The notes: generated from the letters alone by a model not told the origin. Positions 53,468 through 62,890 are shown, counted from the first letter of the stretch. The stretch: 64,000 nt of DNA from Faecalibacterium prausnitzii (GCF_019967995.1 NZ_CP065377.1:1612001-1676000), one strand, 5' to 3'. Program-made: numbers and translations.

Positions 53468-54679
53468 ATGATGGACAAAAAGCCACACATCAAACCTTAC
53501 CTGTATGGGATGCTCGCGGGATTCGGTGCCATATCATTGAGCATCCTGTTCTTCTTCCTGATCTACCGCTTTCAGGGCTTCGGGGATGCGATCTCGAAGC
53601 TGACGGGAATCCTGATGCCGTTCATCTACGGCGCGGTCATCGCCTATCTGCTCAAGCCGGTGTGCAACTGCGTGGAGAATTTTCTCCGCCGCCTTTTGCC
53701 CGAAAAGATGGGAACTGCGGCCAACATGCTGGCGGTCACCATCTCGCTGCTGTTCGGCATCCTGGTGGTGTATGCGCTGATCATGATGATCGTGCCGCAG
53801 CTCATCACCAGCGTGACGACGCTGTACTACACGGCGCGGAACAACCTGAACGACTTCGTGGACTGGGCTTCCCATCAGGAGATCATCGCCAGCAACCAGA
53901 AGCTGCTGGATTTCATCGAGACGTCCTATGACAACCTGCAGGACACGCTGGACAACCTCGTCCGGACGAAGCTGGTCCCCTCCATGCAGAGCCTCCTGAG
54001 CGGTGCAGCGCTGGGCGTGATGAGCTTCGTGACCTTCCTGAAGAACATCGTCATCGGCCTCATCGTTTCGGTGTATCTGCTGGCCAGCCGGAAGAAATTC
54101 GGGCAGCAGGGCAAGCTCATCCTTTATAGTCTGGTCAAGCCCCGTTGGGCCAACCTCATCATGGAGGAGATCCGTTACGCTGACCGGATGTTCGGCGGCT
54201 TCATCAACGGTAAGATTTTGGATTCCGCCATCATCGGGGTGCTGTGCTACATCGCCTGCCTCATCTTCAAGTTTCCCAGTGCGCTGCTGGTCTCGGTCAT
54301 CATCGGTGTGACCAACGTCATCCCCTTCTTCGGGCCTTTCATCGGTGCCATCCCGGCCACCTTGCTCATCCTCATCCAGAACCCCATCAAGGCGCTCTGG
54401 TTCGTCCTGTTCGTTCTGGTTTTGCAGCAGGTGGACGGCAACATCATCGGGCCGAAGATCCTGGGCAACACCACCGGCCTTTCCAGCTTCTGGGTGCTGT
54501 TCGCCATCCTGCTGTTCGGCGGCCTGTGGGGTTTTGTGGGCATGATCATCGGTGTGCCGCTCTTCGCGGTCATCTACGATGTGCTCAAGAAATTCGTCTT
54601 CCACGGCCTGCGCCGCAATGAGGAGATGGAACTGGTCACGACCTACCACGACAACTTCGGCGACCCCGACGACGAATAA
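53468..54679 (+). CDS. AI-2E family transporter (YtvI/PF01594-like)
   Basis: A 403-residue membrane protein with about seven or eight helices and the family's conserved C-terminal segment (VIIGVTNVIPFFGPFIGAIPA, near 275-295). The family includes TqsA, but most members have unknown substrates; some are ion or lipid-related. A GC hairpin without a T run lies between it and the CoA-transferase gene, which may be cotranscribed. ATG-ATG start. Confidence 0.82.
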   Translation: MMDKKPHIKPYLYGMLAGFGAISLSILFFFLIYRFQGFGDAISKLTGILMPFIYGAVIAYLLKPVCNCVENFLRRLLPEKMGTAANMLAVTISLLFGILVVYALIMMIVPQLITSVTTLYYTARNNLNDFVDWASHQEIIASNQKLLDFIETSYDNLQDTLDNLVRTKLVPSMQSLLSGAALGVMSFVTFLKNIVIGLIVSVYLLASRKKFGQQGKLILYSLVKPRWANLIMEEIRYADRMFGGFINGKILDSAIIGVLCYIACLIFKFPSALLVSVIIGVTNVIPFFGPFIGAIPATLLILIQNPIKALWFVLFVLVLQQVDGNIIGPKILGNTTGLSSFWVLFAILLFGGLWGFVGMIIGVPLFAVIYDVLKKFVFHGLRRNEEMELVTTYHDNFGDPDDE

Positions 54680-54744
54680 GTTCCGTCATCTATATCGAAT
54701 GTCCCGGCCCTGTCTCCTGCGGGAGATGGGGCCATTTTATCGCG

Positions 54745-54799
54745 CAAAAAACCTCCCGCTTCCCGGCGCTGTTGCAGCGCTCCGGAAAGCGGGAGGTTT
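54745..54799. terminator. Bidirectional terminator
   Basis: CCTCCCGCTT pairs with AAGCGGGAGG, with A/T runs on both sides. It separates the transporter from the convergent radical SAM gene. Confidence 0.88.
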
Positions 54800-54846
54800 T
54801 GGTTCAGGACGGCTGCACTCGATGCAGACCCAGCGCTTCTGTGTGC

Positions 54847-56271
54847 TTACTGCTGGCCGGGCTTCCAGTCCTTATAATTCTCATAGCGGCTCTCGCGGAT
54901 CTTGGTGTGAGACCAGATCTCGTCGGCCATGGGCTGCCAGTTGTCAGCGTAGGCCTTGCACTTATCGCACAGGTGGTCCACCGTCTCCGGGCTCTGGAGG
55001 TCGGTGCTGTGGGCACCGGTCTCGTGGACCATCTTCCGCAGCAGTTCGGGGTTCTCCAGCATGGGGCAGGGACGCAGATGGTTCTTGTTGAAGGGCTGGC
55101 CGTTGTGGTATGCCATGAACAGCGGGCTCTGAAGAATCTCCAGAATGCTGCTGTCGTGGATGTTGGCATTGGAATAGTGGATGAAGACGCAGGGTTCCGC
55201 ATCACCGGCCGAGTTGATGTGGAAGTAGTTGCGGCCGCCCGCAATGCAGCCTCCGACGAACTCGCCGTCATTCTGGAAGTCCATCGGGTAGAACGGGATG
55301 TCGCAAGCCTCGCTGCGCAGATAGCGGATGCGGTCGATCATGTACTTGCGCTGCTCCGGGGTGGGCATCAGTTCGGGGGCTGCCTCGTTGCCGACGGGCA
55401 TGTAGTGGAAATAGAAGCCGAAGTGCGCACCCTTGTCGCACAGGAAGCGCATGAAGTCATCGCTGGTGACGGCCTCGATGTTGGCGCTGGTGTAGCAGAT
55501 GGAGGTACCGAACAGGATGCCGTACTGCTTGAGCAGGTTCATGGCGTGCATGACGGCAGCGTAGTGGCCGCTGCCGCGGCGGGCATCGTTGGTCTCCGGG
55601 GTGCCCTCGATGGACAGCATGAAGGCGATGTTGCCCAGGCGGACGACCTCCTTGCAGAAGGCGTCGTCGATCAGGGTGGAGTTGGTGTAGATGGCAAACT
55701 GCACATCGTTGTGCTTTTCGGCCAGCTTCAGGATGTCGGCCTTGCGGACCAGCGGCTCGCCCCCGGTGAGCATGTAGAGGTACACGCCCAGCTCCTTGCC
55801 CTGAGAGACGATCTTGTCCATATCGTCAAAGCTCAGGTTGTTCTTGTGGCCGTACTCGCCGGCCCAGCAGCCCACGCAGTGCATGTTGCAGGCGGAGGTG
55901 GGGTCGAACAGGATCAGCCAGGGGATGTTGCACTGGTACTTGACGCGGTTCTCGCGGATGGTCTTGGTGCCACGGAAGAAGGCCTCATAGCCCAGGTTCA
56001 GAGCTGTGGTGCGGGCCACATTGGGGTCCAGCTGGTCCAGCATACAGTTGATGAGCCTGGACCACTTGCTGTCCGGGTTCGAGAGAGTCTGGCGGGCATG
56101 AGCATACGTTTCCTCGCTGAAGGAATCGCCATAGAAGGTCTTGGCGACATCCACCAGCTGGGTCACGGCCTTTTCGCGGTCCTTGTTGACGTGGGACAGC
56201 ACGACATCCGCCGTCTTGCCCAGTGCGGCGCGCTGCATCTTATGAGTCAGAGAATCAAATGTGGTATTCAT
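54847..56271 (-). CDS. Radical SAM protein of unknown substrate
   Basis: A 474-residue radical SAM enzyme. The cluster motif CNMHCVGC (near 127-134) binds [4Fe-4S], with MLTGGEPL as the SAM contact. Downstream Cys (GGCIAGG, EPCVF, CPML, CDKC) suggest a SPASM-like auxiliary cluster domain. The N-terminal ~110 residues are helical. It follows oleate hydratase by 68 bases on the same strand. It is not one of the well-known maturases I can name. The start at 56271 has GGGAGG. Confidence 0.8.
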   Translation of the reverse strand: MNTTFDSLTHKMQRAALGKTADVVLSHVNKDREKAVTQLVDVAKTFYGDSFSEETYAHARQTLSNPDSKWSRLINCMLDQLDPNVARTTALNLGYEAFFRGTKTIRENRVKYQCNIPWLILFDPTSACNMHCVGCWAGEYGHKNNLSFDDMDKIVSQGKELGVYLYMLTGGEPLVRKADILKLAEKHNDVQFAIYTNSTLIDDAFCKEVVRLGNIAFMLSIEGTPETNDARRGSGHYAAVMHAMNLLKQYGILFGTSICYTSANIEAVTSDDFMRFLCDKGAHFGFYFHYMPVGNEAAPELMPTPEQRKYMIDRIRYLRSEACDIPFYPMDFQNDGEFVGGCIAGGRNYFHINSAGDAEPCVFIHYSNANIHDSSILEILQSPLFMAYHNGQPFNKNHLRPCPMLENPELLRKMVHETGAHSTDLQSPETVDHLCDKCKAYADNWQPMADEIWSHTKIRESRYENYKDWKPGQQ

Positions 56272-56339
56272 TCCAATTTCCTCCCATGCGTTGTCTGATG
56301 TGGGGAGCATCCTCCCCCGCCGGGATCAGGACCCGGCGT

Positions 56340-58115
56340 TCAGATGATCTTATATTCTTGCAGCAGGCGGCCGAGGTCGGTCTCCTGCACCCTGTCGATG
56401 ACTTTGCCGAGCGCGAACCTCTCGATCCATCGCATCTTGAGGTCGCTCAGCGGGCGTCCATCCCGCAGCTGCACGGCTGCGTTCAGCAGGTCGCGGACGT
56501 CGTAGGTGCTGCCCCAGACCTCCGGTACGCCCCGGTCGATGTCCAGCAGGGTATACACCGCCTCCATGCCGGTGCGCATGGAGTATTCGGTGGTGAAGAT
56601 GGTGTCACGCGGGGTCTCTGCGAACTGCCCCAGAAACGCGAAGTTCACCGCGCCCTCCGGCACCACAGCGGGCCGGTCGCCTGCTGCGCGGGGCATGAAG
56701 AAGGCCGTGATGTACGGCATCATGACGGGCACCGTGTTGGCGCTGTGCTCGGCCAGATCTTCGATCTCCGGTTCCGGCACACCGAGGTGATACAGCCACT
56801 CCATGCAGATCTCCTTGCCGGTGCAGTCCCGCATGGGCTTCTTCACGTAGTTGCCGGGCGTGTCGCTGAACAGGCCGTAGAGCCAGCCCACGAGCTGGCC
56901 TTTGGGCTGATTCCGGAACTGCGGCTGGCGGTTGAAGGTCCAGCTCAGCAGCCAGCTGGAGTCCCGGACGGTCACGATGCCGCCGGTGACGACCCCGCCG
57001 CTGAAGGGATCCCGCTTGCAGATGTTCTGGATGTAGGGCACGATCCGCTCGTCCAGCGTGGTCACGGTGGCGCTCATCCAGTTGGTCTGCTCCGGGTCAG
57101 AGCAGAATTTCTCCGGGTGGCCGAAGGCGGGGTCCTGCGCGGCGATCTTCTTCCACAGATCCCAGCCATTGCCGGGGTGGAGCACCGTATCCAGCGCAGC
57201 GGGCTGGTCCTGCGCACCGATGGAGCTGTTCTCGACGCAGCCGCCGTTGGTGATGAAGACCAGATCGTTTTCGGTCAGGTCCACCCTCTCCTCGTGGTCG
57301 TCCACCAGAAGGCAGATGGTGCGGGCCTGCTTTTTGCCGTCCGCACAGTCGAACTCGATATTCGTCACCTTCGTGTTGTAGTGGAACCGGACCCCGTAAC
57401 TCTCCAGATAGCGGATCATGGGCAGGATCATCGACTCATACTGGTTGTACTTCGTGAACCGGAGCGCCCGGAGATCCGGCAGTCCACCCACATGGTGGAC
57501 GTAGCGCTTGAGGTAGAGCTTCATCTCCAATGCGCTGTGCCAGTTCTCAAAGGCGAACATCGTCCGCCAATAGAGCCAGAAATTCGAACCGAGGACTTCT
57601 GCGTCGAACACGTCGGTGATCCGCTTGTCGTACAGCTGCTCGTCCGGGGTGAAGAAGAGCTTCAGGATCTCCATGCAGCCCTTGTCCGACAGGCCGAACC
57701 GGCCGTCGGTGTGGGCATCCCGGCCCTGTTGTTCGGTCGCACGGCAGAGTGAGACGTTCGGGTCTTTTTTGTTCAGCCAGTAGTACTCATCCAGCACACT
57801 GACGCCCTCGGTCTCGATCGACGGAATGGAGCGGAACAGGTCCCACATGACCTCGAAATGATCATCCATCTCGCGCCCGCCCCGCATCACGCAGCCGATG
57901 CCGGGGTATTGATAACCATCGCATGCGCCGCCGGGGATGGCCCCTTTTTCAAAGAGGTGGACATGTTCGCCCTTCATCTGGCCATCCCGCACCAGATAGC
58001 AGGCCGCTGTGAGGGCAGCCAGCCCGGTGCCGACGAGGTAGGCCGACTTGCGGTCTACGTCCTTTGGTTTCCGCGGCCGCGCAAATGCTTCATAGTTACC
58101 ACTGGAATAATACAT
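56340..58115 (-). CDS. Oleate hydratase (MCRA family)
   Basis: A 591-residue FAD enzyme that adds water to the cis-9 double bond of oleate and similar unsaturated fatty acids, giving 10-hydroxy acids; this detoxifies free fatty acids. The FAD loop GTGLAALTAACYLVRDG is near 28-44, and PGGACDG plus RGGREMDDHFEVMWD (with the catalytic Glu region) follow. The start at 58115 has GGAGGG. An operator-like palindrome lies upstream and a TetR-family gene precedes it. Confidence 0.93.
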   Translation of the reverse strand: MYYSSGNYEAFARPRKPKDVDRKSAYLVGTGLAALTAACYLVRDGQMKGEHVHLFEKGAIPGGACDGYQYPGIGCVMRGGREMDDHFEVMWDLFRSIPSIETEGVSVLDEYYWLNKKDPNVSLCRATEQQGRDAHTDGRFGLSDKGCMEILKLFFTPDEQLYDKRITDVFDAEVLGSNFWLYWRTMFAFENWHSALEMKLYLKRYVHHVGGLPDLRALRFTKYNQYESMILPMIRYLESYGVRFHYNTKVTNIEFDCADGKKQARTICLLVDDHEERVDLTENDLVFITNGGCVENSSIGAQDQPAALDTVLHPGNGWDLWKKIAAQDPAFGHPEKFCSDPEQTNWMSATVTTLDERIVPYIQNICKRDPFSGGVVTGGIVTVRDSSWLLSWTFNRQPQFRNQPKGQLVGWLYGLFSDTPGNYVKKPMRDCTGKEICMEWLYHLGVPEPEIEDLAEHSANTVPVMMPYITAFFMPRAAGDRPAVVPEGAVNFAFLGQFAETPRDTIFTTEYSMRTGMEAVYTLLDIDRGVPEVWGSTYDVRDLLNAAVQLRDGRPLSDLKMRWIERFALGKVIDRVQETDLGRLLQEYKII

Positions 58116-58162
58116 GTTATTCCCTCCGTTTGTTGTGGTTTCTTTCGTCTTATAGTTTGCGC

Positions 58163-58177
58163 TGATGGTACTGTACC
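58163..58177. promoter_or_regulatory. Palindrome upstream of oleate hydratase
   Basis: ATGGTAC-T-GTACCAT is a perfect 15-base palindrome. On the minus strand TTGACA (complement of 58180-58185) lies beside it and TATAAG (complement of 58147-58152) 10 bases beyond. This is a plausible operator for the TetR-type regulator encoded next door. Confidence 0.5.
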
Positions 58178-58205
58178 ATGTTGTCAAAAAAGGTTCCATA
58201 AACAG

Positions 58206-58239
58206 AAAAAGCACCGTGATGGAAAACCCATCACAATGC
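58206..58239 (-). terminator. Terminator of the TetR-family gene
   Basis: A 12-pair stem (58211-58222 with 58228-58239) including wobble pairs, then TTTTT on the minus strand. It separates the regulator from oleate hydratase. Confidence 0.78.
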
Positions 58240-58259
58240 TTCTTCTGTCTAAATTTTCA

Positions 58260-58841
58260 TCAGTCATCCAGTTCCGAGGGGCTGCGGTCGGTGCGGAACC
58301 GGTTCAGCGCACGCTGGAAATCGCCACGGATCAGGATATTCAGCCGTTCCGTCATCCGGACGGGGTCCTCCTTCATATCCTTGCGGATCCATTCCAGCGC
58401 CATGCCCACCAGCGCATACTTGTAGAAATCCACGATGAACTGTACATCGTCATCCTGCACGGTGATTCCCTGCATCCCGCGTTCCATGAATTCCCGCAGC
58501 ATGGGGTCCAGCAGCTTATATAAGTACTGTTCCACCTGCTCCCGGCTGATCGAGCGGTAGACGTTCATCACCAGCACCTTGTTCTCCTGCACCTGGTGCA
58601 GGAGGTCCAGAAACGCCTCCGTCCAGGTATCGAACGTGGGCTTGTTTTCCAGCGCCTTTGCGGCGTCTTCGACCATGATCCAGTCCACCAGGTCGTAGAT
58701 ATCCTTGAAGTGGTAGTAGAACGTCATGCGGTTGACCCCGCAATCCTCCGTGATATCGTTGATCGTGATCTTATGCAGGGGTTTCTGGAGCAGCAGCTTT
58801 TTCAGCGATGCTTCCAGAGCCCTCTTTGTCGTCTGTGACAC
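58260..58841 (-). CDS. TetR/AcrR-family regulator (DhaS-like)
   Basis: A 193-residue repressor-type protein: N-terminal helix-turn-helix (ITINDITEDCGVNRMTFYYHFKDIYDLVDWI) and a C-terminal helical ligand domain. The first residues SQTTKRALEASLKKLL resemble the DhaS subgroup. I prefer a GTG start eight bases after AAAGG. An ATG three codons earlier leaves almost no room for a ribosome site. Position suggests control of oleate hydratase in response to fatty acids. Confidence 0.82.
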   Translation of the reverse strand: MSQTTKRALEASLKKLLLQKPLHKITINDITEDCGVNRMTFYYHFKDIYDLVDWIMVEDAAKALENKPTFDTWTEAFLDLLHQVQENKVLVMNVYRSISREQVEQYLYKLLDPMLREFMERGMQGITVQDDDVQFIVDFYKYALVGMALEWIRKDMKEDPVRMTERLNILIRGDFQRALNRFRTDRSPSELDD

Positions 58842-58930
58842 AAGCTCCATCCTTTCCCAGCAACGCCGCGCGCACTGCTGTTTGTGGTGGCCGGCCTCCC
58901 AGCCGGAGAAGTAAGAACACTTCCTTTTAT

Positions 58931-58960
58931 AATATACCTCTTTCCGAGGACGATTTGCAA
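58931..58960 (-). promoter_or_regulatory. Promoter of the TetR-family gene
   Basis: TTGCAA (58955-58960) and TATATT (58931-58936) with an 18-base spacer, about 90 bases ahead of the start codon. Confidence 0.5.
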
Positions 58961-59087
58961 GCAAAAATTCCAAATTCAGGTTAAACTTTCTGTTGCCGCG
59001 GCTCCGTATTGCGAAATTCTGCACCGTTTGTGCGTCCCTTACGCCCCATTTTCTGAAACATTCTTTTTTCAGCAGGCCCTTCCCCTC

Positions 59088-59163
59088 TTGATTTTCAGCC
59101 CCCGTCTGCTTACAATGGAGGCGGAGATGAAACAGCATCTCCCCTGCCCCACTGCGGGGGCAG
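59088..59163 (+). promoter_or_regulatory. proCBA promoter and leader
   Basis: TTGATT (59088-59093) and TACAAT (59111-59116) with a 17-base spacer. Two small stems follow in the leader: GGAGATG/CATCTCC near 59133-59152 and CCTGCCCC/GGGGCAGG near 59151-59164. They share bases, so they could be alternatives. No known proline-control motif is recognised. Confidence 0.5.
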
Positions 59164-59196
59164 GCCGGGTGGAATTTAAGAAGGAAGGTTTTTGTT

Positions 59197-60003
59197 ATGC
59201 TCAAGACCATTGGATTTTTAGGCTGCGGCAACATGGGCGGGGCCATTGCCCGCGCGGTGTGCAAAGCAGCAGACCCACAGAACGTGTATCTGGCCAACCG
59301 CACCGCTGCCAAGGCGGAGAAGCTGGCCGCCGAACTGGGCTGCAATACCACGATCAACGACGAGGTGGCAGGCCGGTGCGACCTCATCTTCCTCGCGGTC
59401 AAGCCGCAGATGATGGAGGCTCTGCTGACCCCGCTGAAGTTCACGCTGGCCGAGCGGCCGGGCCGGTTCGTCCTGTGCAGCATGGCGGCGGGCCTGCCCA
59501 TTTCCCGCATTCAGGAACTGGCCGGTGAGGACTACCCCGTCATCCGCATCATGCCCAACACCCCGGCTTCCGTGGGCGAAGGGATGATCCAGTATTGTTC
59601 CAGCCATGTCACCGCCGAAGAAGAGGCCGAATTCTGCAAGCTGATGGCCCCCGCCGGGCGGCTCGACCCGGTGCCGGAAACCCTGATCGACGCGGCCAGC
59701 TGCATTTCCGGCTGCGGCCCGGCCTGGGTGTACCAGTTCATCGAAGCACTGGCCGACGGCGGCGTGGCCTGCGGCCTGCCCCGCGCCAAGGCGCAGGAAT
59801 ATGCCGCCCAGATGGTGCTGGGCAGTGCCAAGCTCGTTCTGGAGAGCGGCAAGCACCCCGGCGCGCTGAAGGATGCTGTGTGCAGCCCCGGCGGCAGCAC
59901 CATTCAGGGCGTCCGTGTATTGGAAGAGCAGGGGTTCCGTGGTGCCGTGATGGACGCCGTCCTCGCCGCTTACGATCGGACAAAAGAGATGGGAAAGGGT
60001 TAA
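59197..60003 (+). CDS. proC: Pyrroline-5-carboxylate reductase
   Basis: A 268-residue NAD(P)H enzyme for the last step of proline synthesis. The Rossmann loop GFLGCGNMGGAIA is at 6-18. The C-terminal signature GAVCSPGGSTIQGVRVLEE matches the family. GAAGGAAGG precedes the ATG. Gene order proC-proB-proA makes a complete glutamate-to-proline operon. Confidence 0.95.
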   Translation: MLKTIGFLGCGNMGGAIARAVCKAADPQNVYLANRTAAKAEKLAAELGCNTTINDEVAGRCDLIFLAVKPQMMEALLTPLKFTLAERPGRFVLCSMAAGLPISRIQELAGEDYPVIRIMPNTPASVGEGMIQYCSSHVTAEEEAEFCKLMAPAGRLDPVPETLIDAASCISGCGPAWVYQFIEALADGGVACGLPRAKAQEYAAQMVLGSAKLVLESGKHPGALKDAVCSPGGSTIQGVRVLEEQGFRGAVMDAVLAAYDRTKEMGKG

Positions 60004-60007
60004 GGAT

Positions 60008-60784
60008 ATGCGAATCGTCGTCAAAGTCGGCACTTCCACGCTGGCGCACTCCACCGGGCGGCTGAACATCCGCCACACCGAAGATCTGGTCAAGGTACTC
60101 AGCGACCTGAAGAACGCCGGGCACGAGGTCATCCTCGTCTCCTCCGGTGCCATCGGCATGGGCGTGGGCAAGCTCTCGCTCCCCCAGCGCCCCAAAGATA
60201 TGGCCACCAAGCAGGCCTGCGCCGCCGTGGGCCAGTGCGAGCTGATGTACACCTACGATCGGCTGTTCACAGCTTACAACCACAACGTGGCCCAGGTGCT
60301 GCTGACCGGTGTGGACGTTGAGGATACCGGTCGGCGGCAGAACGTGGAAAACACCCTGAACCGCCTGCTGGAGCTGGGTGCACTGCCCATCATCAACGAA
60401 AACGACACCGTAGCCACCGATGAGATCACCTCCATCGGCGACAACGACACTCTGGCCGCCATCGTCTGCCGCTGCATCCACGCCGACCTGCTGGTGCTGC
60501 TGAGCGACATCGACGGCCTGTACACCGCCAACCCCCACACCCACCCGGAGGCAAGGCTGCTCCCGCTGGTGGAGCGCATCACGCCGGAGATCCTGGCGCT
60601 GGCCGACGGAGTCGGTTCGTCGCTGGGGACCGGCGGCATGTCCACCAAGCTCCGCGCCGCCCAGCTGGTGACAGAACTTGGCGCAGACATGGTCATCGCC
60701 AACGGCTCCCACCCGGAGCTGCTGTACGACATTGCCGAGGGCAGACCGGTGGGCACCCGCTTTGCAGGCCGGAAGGAGGGCTGA
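60008..60784 (+). CDS. proB: Glutamate 5-kinase
   Basis: A 258-residue kinase phosphorylating glutamate. N-terminal VVKVGTSTL, the VSSGAIGMGVG nucleotide/substrate loop, and FNENDTV-like IINENDTVATDEI are present. The protein ends after the kinase domain and lacks the PUA domain of E. coli ProB. Five bases separate it from proC. Confidence 0.94.
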   Translation: MRIVVKVGTSTLAHSTGRLNIRHTEDLVKVLSDLKNAGHEVILVSSGAIGMGVGKLSLPQRPKDMATKQACAAVGQCELMYTYDRLFTAYNHNVAQVLLTGVDVEDTGRRQNVENTLNRLLELGALPIINENDTVATDEITSIGDNDTLAAIVCRCIHADLLVLLSDIDGLYTANPHTHPEARLLPLVERITPEILALADGVGSSLGTGGMSTKLRAAQLVTELGADMVIANGSHPELLYDIAEGRPVGTRFAGRKEG

Positions 60785-60787
60785 ACC

Positions 60788-62050
60788 ATGACGACACAGG
60801 AAATTCTGGAAGCTGCACGCGCCGCGAAGTCTGCACTGGCGCTGGCGGACGAACAGACCCGCAAACAGGCGCTCTGGGCCATGGCAGACTGGCTGTGCCA
60901 CCCCGACCAGATGCAGGCCATTCTGGCCGCCAACGCCGAGGACATGGCCGCCGCCAGAGGGCACATCTCCGACGTGATGCTCGACCGTCTGGCCCTGACG
61001 CCGGAGCGCATCGGTGCCATGGCGCGGGGCATTCTGGAAGTGGCCAGCCTGCCCGACCCGGTGGGCGCTGTGCTCAAGCGCATCGAGCGGCCCAACGGTC
61101 TGGTCATCGAAAAAACCGCCGTGCCCATGGGCGTCATCGCCATCATCTACGAGAGCCGCCCCAATGTGACCAGCGACGCCGCCGCCCTCGCCATCAAGAG
61201 CGGCAACGTCTGCGTCCTGCGCTGCGGCCGGGAGGCCTGGCGTTCGGCCCACGCCATCGTGGAGGCCCTGCGCCGCGGCCTGATGGAAAATGGTCTGCCG
61301 GAAGCCGCCGTCTCCCTCATCGAGGACACCACCCACGCCTCCGCCAACGCACTGATGACGGCCGTTGGTTTTGTGGACCTGCTCATTCCGCGCGGCGGGG
61401 CCGGGCTCATCCGGGCCTGTGTGGAGAATGCCAAGGTTCCCTGCATCCAGACCGGCACCGGCATCTGCCACGTCTTCGTCGATGACTCCGCCGACCAGGC
61501 TCAGGCGCTGGACATCATCGAAAACGCCAAGGCCAGCCGCCCCAGTGTCTGCAACGCCGAGGAAGTCTGCCTTGTGCATTCCGCCATTGCGGCGGAGTTT
61601 CTGCCCAAGCTGGCCCGACGTCTTGGCCCGGCCCGCGTGGCACGGGGCCTGCACCCGGTCGAACTGCGGCTGGACGAGCGGGCGGCAGCTGTCATTGACG
61701 GCACCCCCGCCGGGCCGAAGGATTTCGACACCGAATTTCTCGACTACATTCTAGCCGTCAAGGTCGTGGACAGCGTGGAAGAAGCCATCGGCCACATTGC
61801 CGAGCACTCCACCGGCCACAGCGAGGCCATCCTGACCCGGAACGAGGCCCATGCCACCCTCTTCACAGCAGCCGTGGACAGTGCAGCGGTCTATGTCAAC
61901 TGCTCCACCCGCTTCACCGACGGCGGCGAGTTCGGCCTGGGCTGTGAGATGGGCATCTCCACCCAGAAGCTCCACGCCCGCGGCCCGATGGGGCTGCAGG
62001 AGCTGTGCAGCTATAAGTACATCATCCATGGAGATGGGCAGGTGCGGTGA
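60788..62050 (+). CDS. proA: Glutamate-5-semialdehyde dehydrogenase
   Basis: A 420-residue NADPH enzyme reducing glutamyl-5-phosphate. The catalytic Cys is in [12 protein letters not shown] (near 257), and [16 protein letters not shown] and [21 protein letters not shown] are typical ProA motifs. It begins three bases after the proB stop and completes the operon. Confidence 0.95.
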   Translation: MTTQEILEAARAAKSALALADEQTRKQALWAMADWLCHPDQMQAILAANAEDMAAARGHISDVMLDRLALTPERIGAMARGILEVASLPDPVGAVLKRIERPNGLVIEKTAVPMGVIAIIYESRPNVTSDAAALAIKSGNVCVLRCGREAWRSAHAIVEALRRGLMENGLPEAAVSLIEDTTHASANALMTAVGFVDLLIPRGGAGLIRACVENAKVPCIQTGTGICHVFVDDSADQAQALDIIENAKASRPSVCNAEEVCLVHSAIAAEFLPKLARRLGPARVARGLHPVELRLDERAAAVIDGTPAGPKDFDTEFLDYILAVKVVDSVEEAIGHIAEHSTGHSEAILTRNEAHATLFTAAVDSAAVYVNCSTRFTDGGEFGLGCEMGISTQKLHARGPMGLQELCSYKYIIHGDGQVR

Positions 62051-62416
62051 GGGAAATAAACCTCTCAGTCATCGCTTCGCGATGCCATTTGTACATTTGT
62101 TTTCTCCCATGGACTGTTTTTTTATCAAAAACAGTTTCGTTCGATGGTTCGAATGTGTCTTTCGTCTTTGTCGATGGTTGCATCCAAGTTTTTGCCGTTC
62201 TCCACAAAACAAAAGTCGTACTTTCGGGTAGAAAATCGTAGAAAAGACGATTTTTCTCTTGACAAAGCCCATTTTGGCGCGGTACAACTAGAATGGAAAG
62301 TTTGGAACAAATGCTGTGGGTTGAATGTTTCAAATTTGAAATTGTACGCTCGGTGAATCCAATCCAAAAAAGTGTTCGTCCGCAACCAGACATTGAGACA
62401 AAGGAGAGTGTGAATT
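62051..62416 (+). promoter_or_regulatory. AT-rich gap with terminator, promoter and palindrome
   Basis: This 366-base stretch is visibly less GC-rich than the genes around it. It has an ATCGT/ACGAT stem plus TTTTT (62227-62252), a likely end for proCBA. A promoter follows: TTGACA (62259-62264) and TACAAC (62283-62288), spacer 18. Further on is a perfect 14-base palindrome TTTCAAATTTGAAA (62328-62341) in the leader of the next gene. No coding frame is convincing. Confidence 0.5.
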
Positions 62417-62857
62417 ATGACCATCGCGATCCTCGCACATGATTCCCGCAAAGAACTCGCGCTTCAGTTCTGCACCGCGTACAGCGGCATTCTTTCCCGC
62501 AACACGGTCATCGCCACCGGCACCACCGGTCGTATGCTGAACCAGGCCACCGGCCTGCCAGTCCATTGCTACCTCTCCGGGCGGCTGGGCGGCATCCAGC
62601 AGATCACGGCGCGCGTCGCCTGCGACGAAGTCGATCTGGTGCTGTTCTTCCGCGACCCGCTCAAGACGGACAGCGGTAACTTCATCGAGCAGAACCTGCT
62701 CCGCCTGTGTGACATGCACAGTGTACCCATCGCCACCAACATTGCAACCGCCGAAGTATTGCTGCGCGGTCTGGATCAGGGCGACCTGGACTACCGCGAG
62801 GGGATGCACCCCGCTCTTGTGGAGCCGGTCGTTCCGGTTTCCCGCGCCGTGTGCTGA
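62417..62857 (+). CDS. Methylglyoxal synthase-like protein lacking catalytic residues
   Basis: A 146-residue protein with the MGS-like fold. The phosphate-binding parts are kept: AHDSRK at 7-12 and the ATGTTG loop at 33-38. But the catalytic Asp of GGDQQ in true MgsA (Asp71 in E. coli) is Ile60 here (GGIQQ). The positions of E. coli His98 and Asp101 hold Gly87 and Ile90. It is therefore unlikely to make methylglyoxal from dihydroxyacetone phosphate and may be a phosphate-ligand sensor or pseudo-enzyme. AAGGAG precedes the start. Confidence 0.85.
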   Translation: MTIAILAHDSRKELALQFCTAYSGILSRNTVIATGTTGRMLNQATGLPVHCYLSGRLGGIQQITARVACDEVDLVLFFRDPLKTDSGNFIEQNLLRLCDMHSVPIATNIATAEVLLRGLDQGDLDYREGMHPALVEPVVPVSRAVC

Positions 62858-62890
62858 GGCAGACCGGCTTTTTGATTTGTGTATAGAGGG

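Noticed and set aside
59738..61654. A 638-codon minus-strand open frame
   Set aside because: It is antisense to proC, proB and proA, which have complete conserved motifs; its translation is low-complexity Gly/His/Ala-rich.
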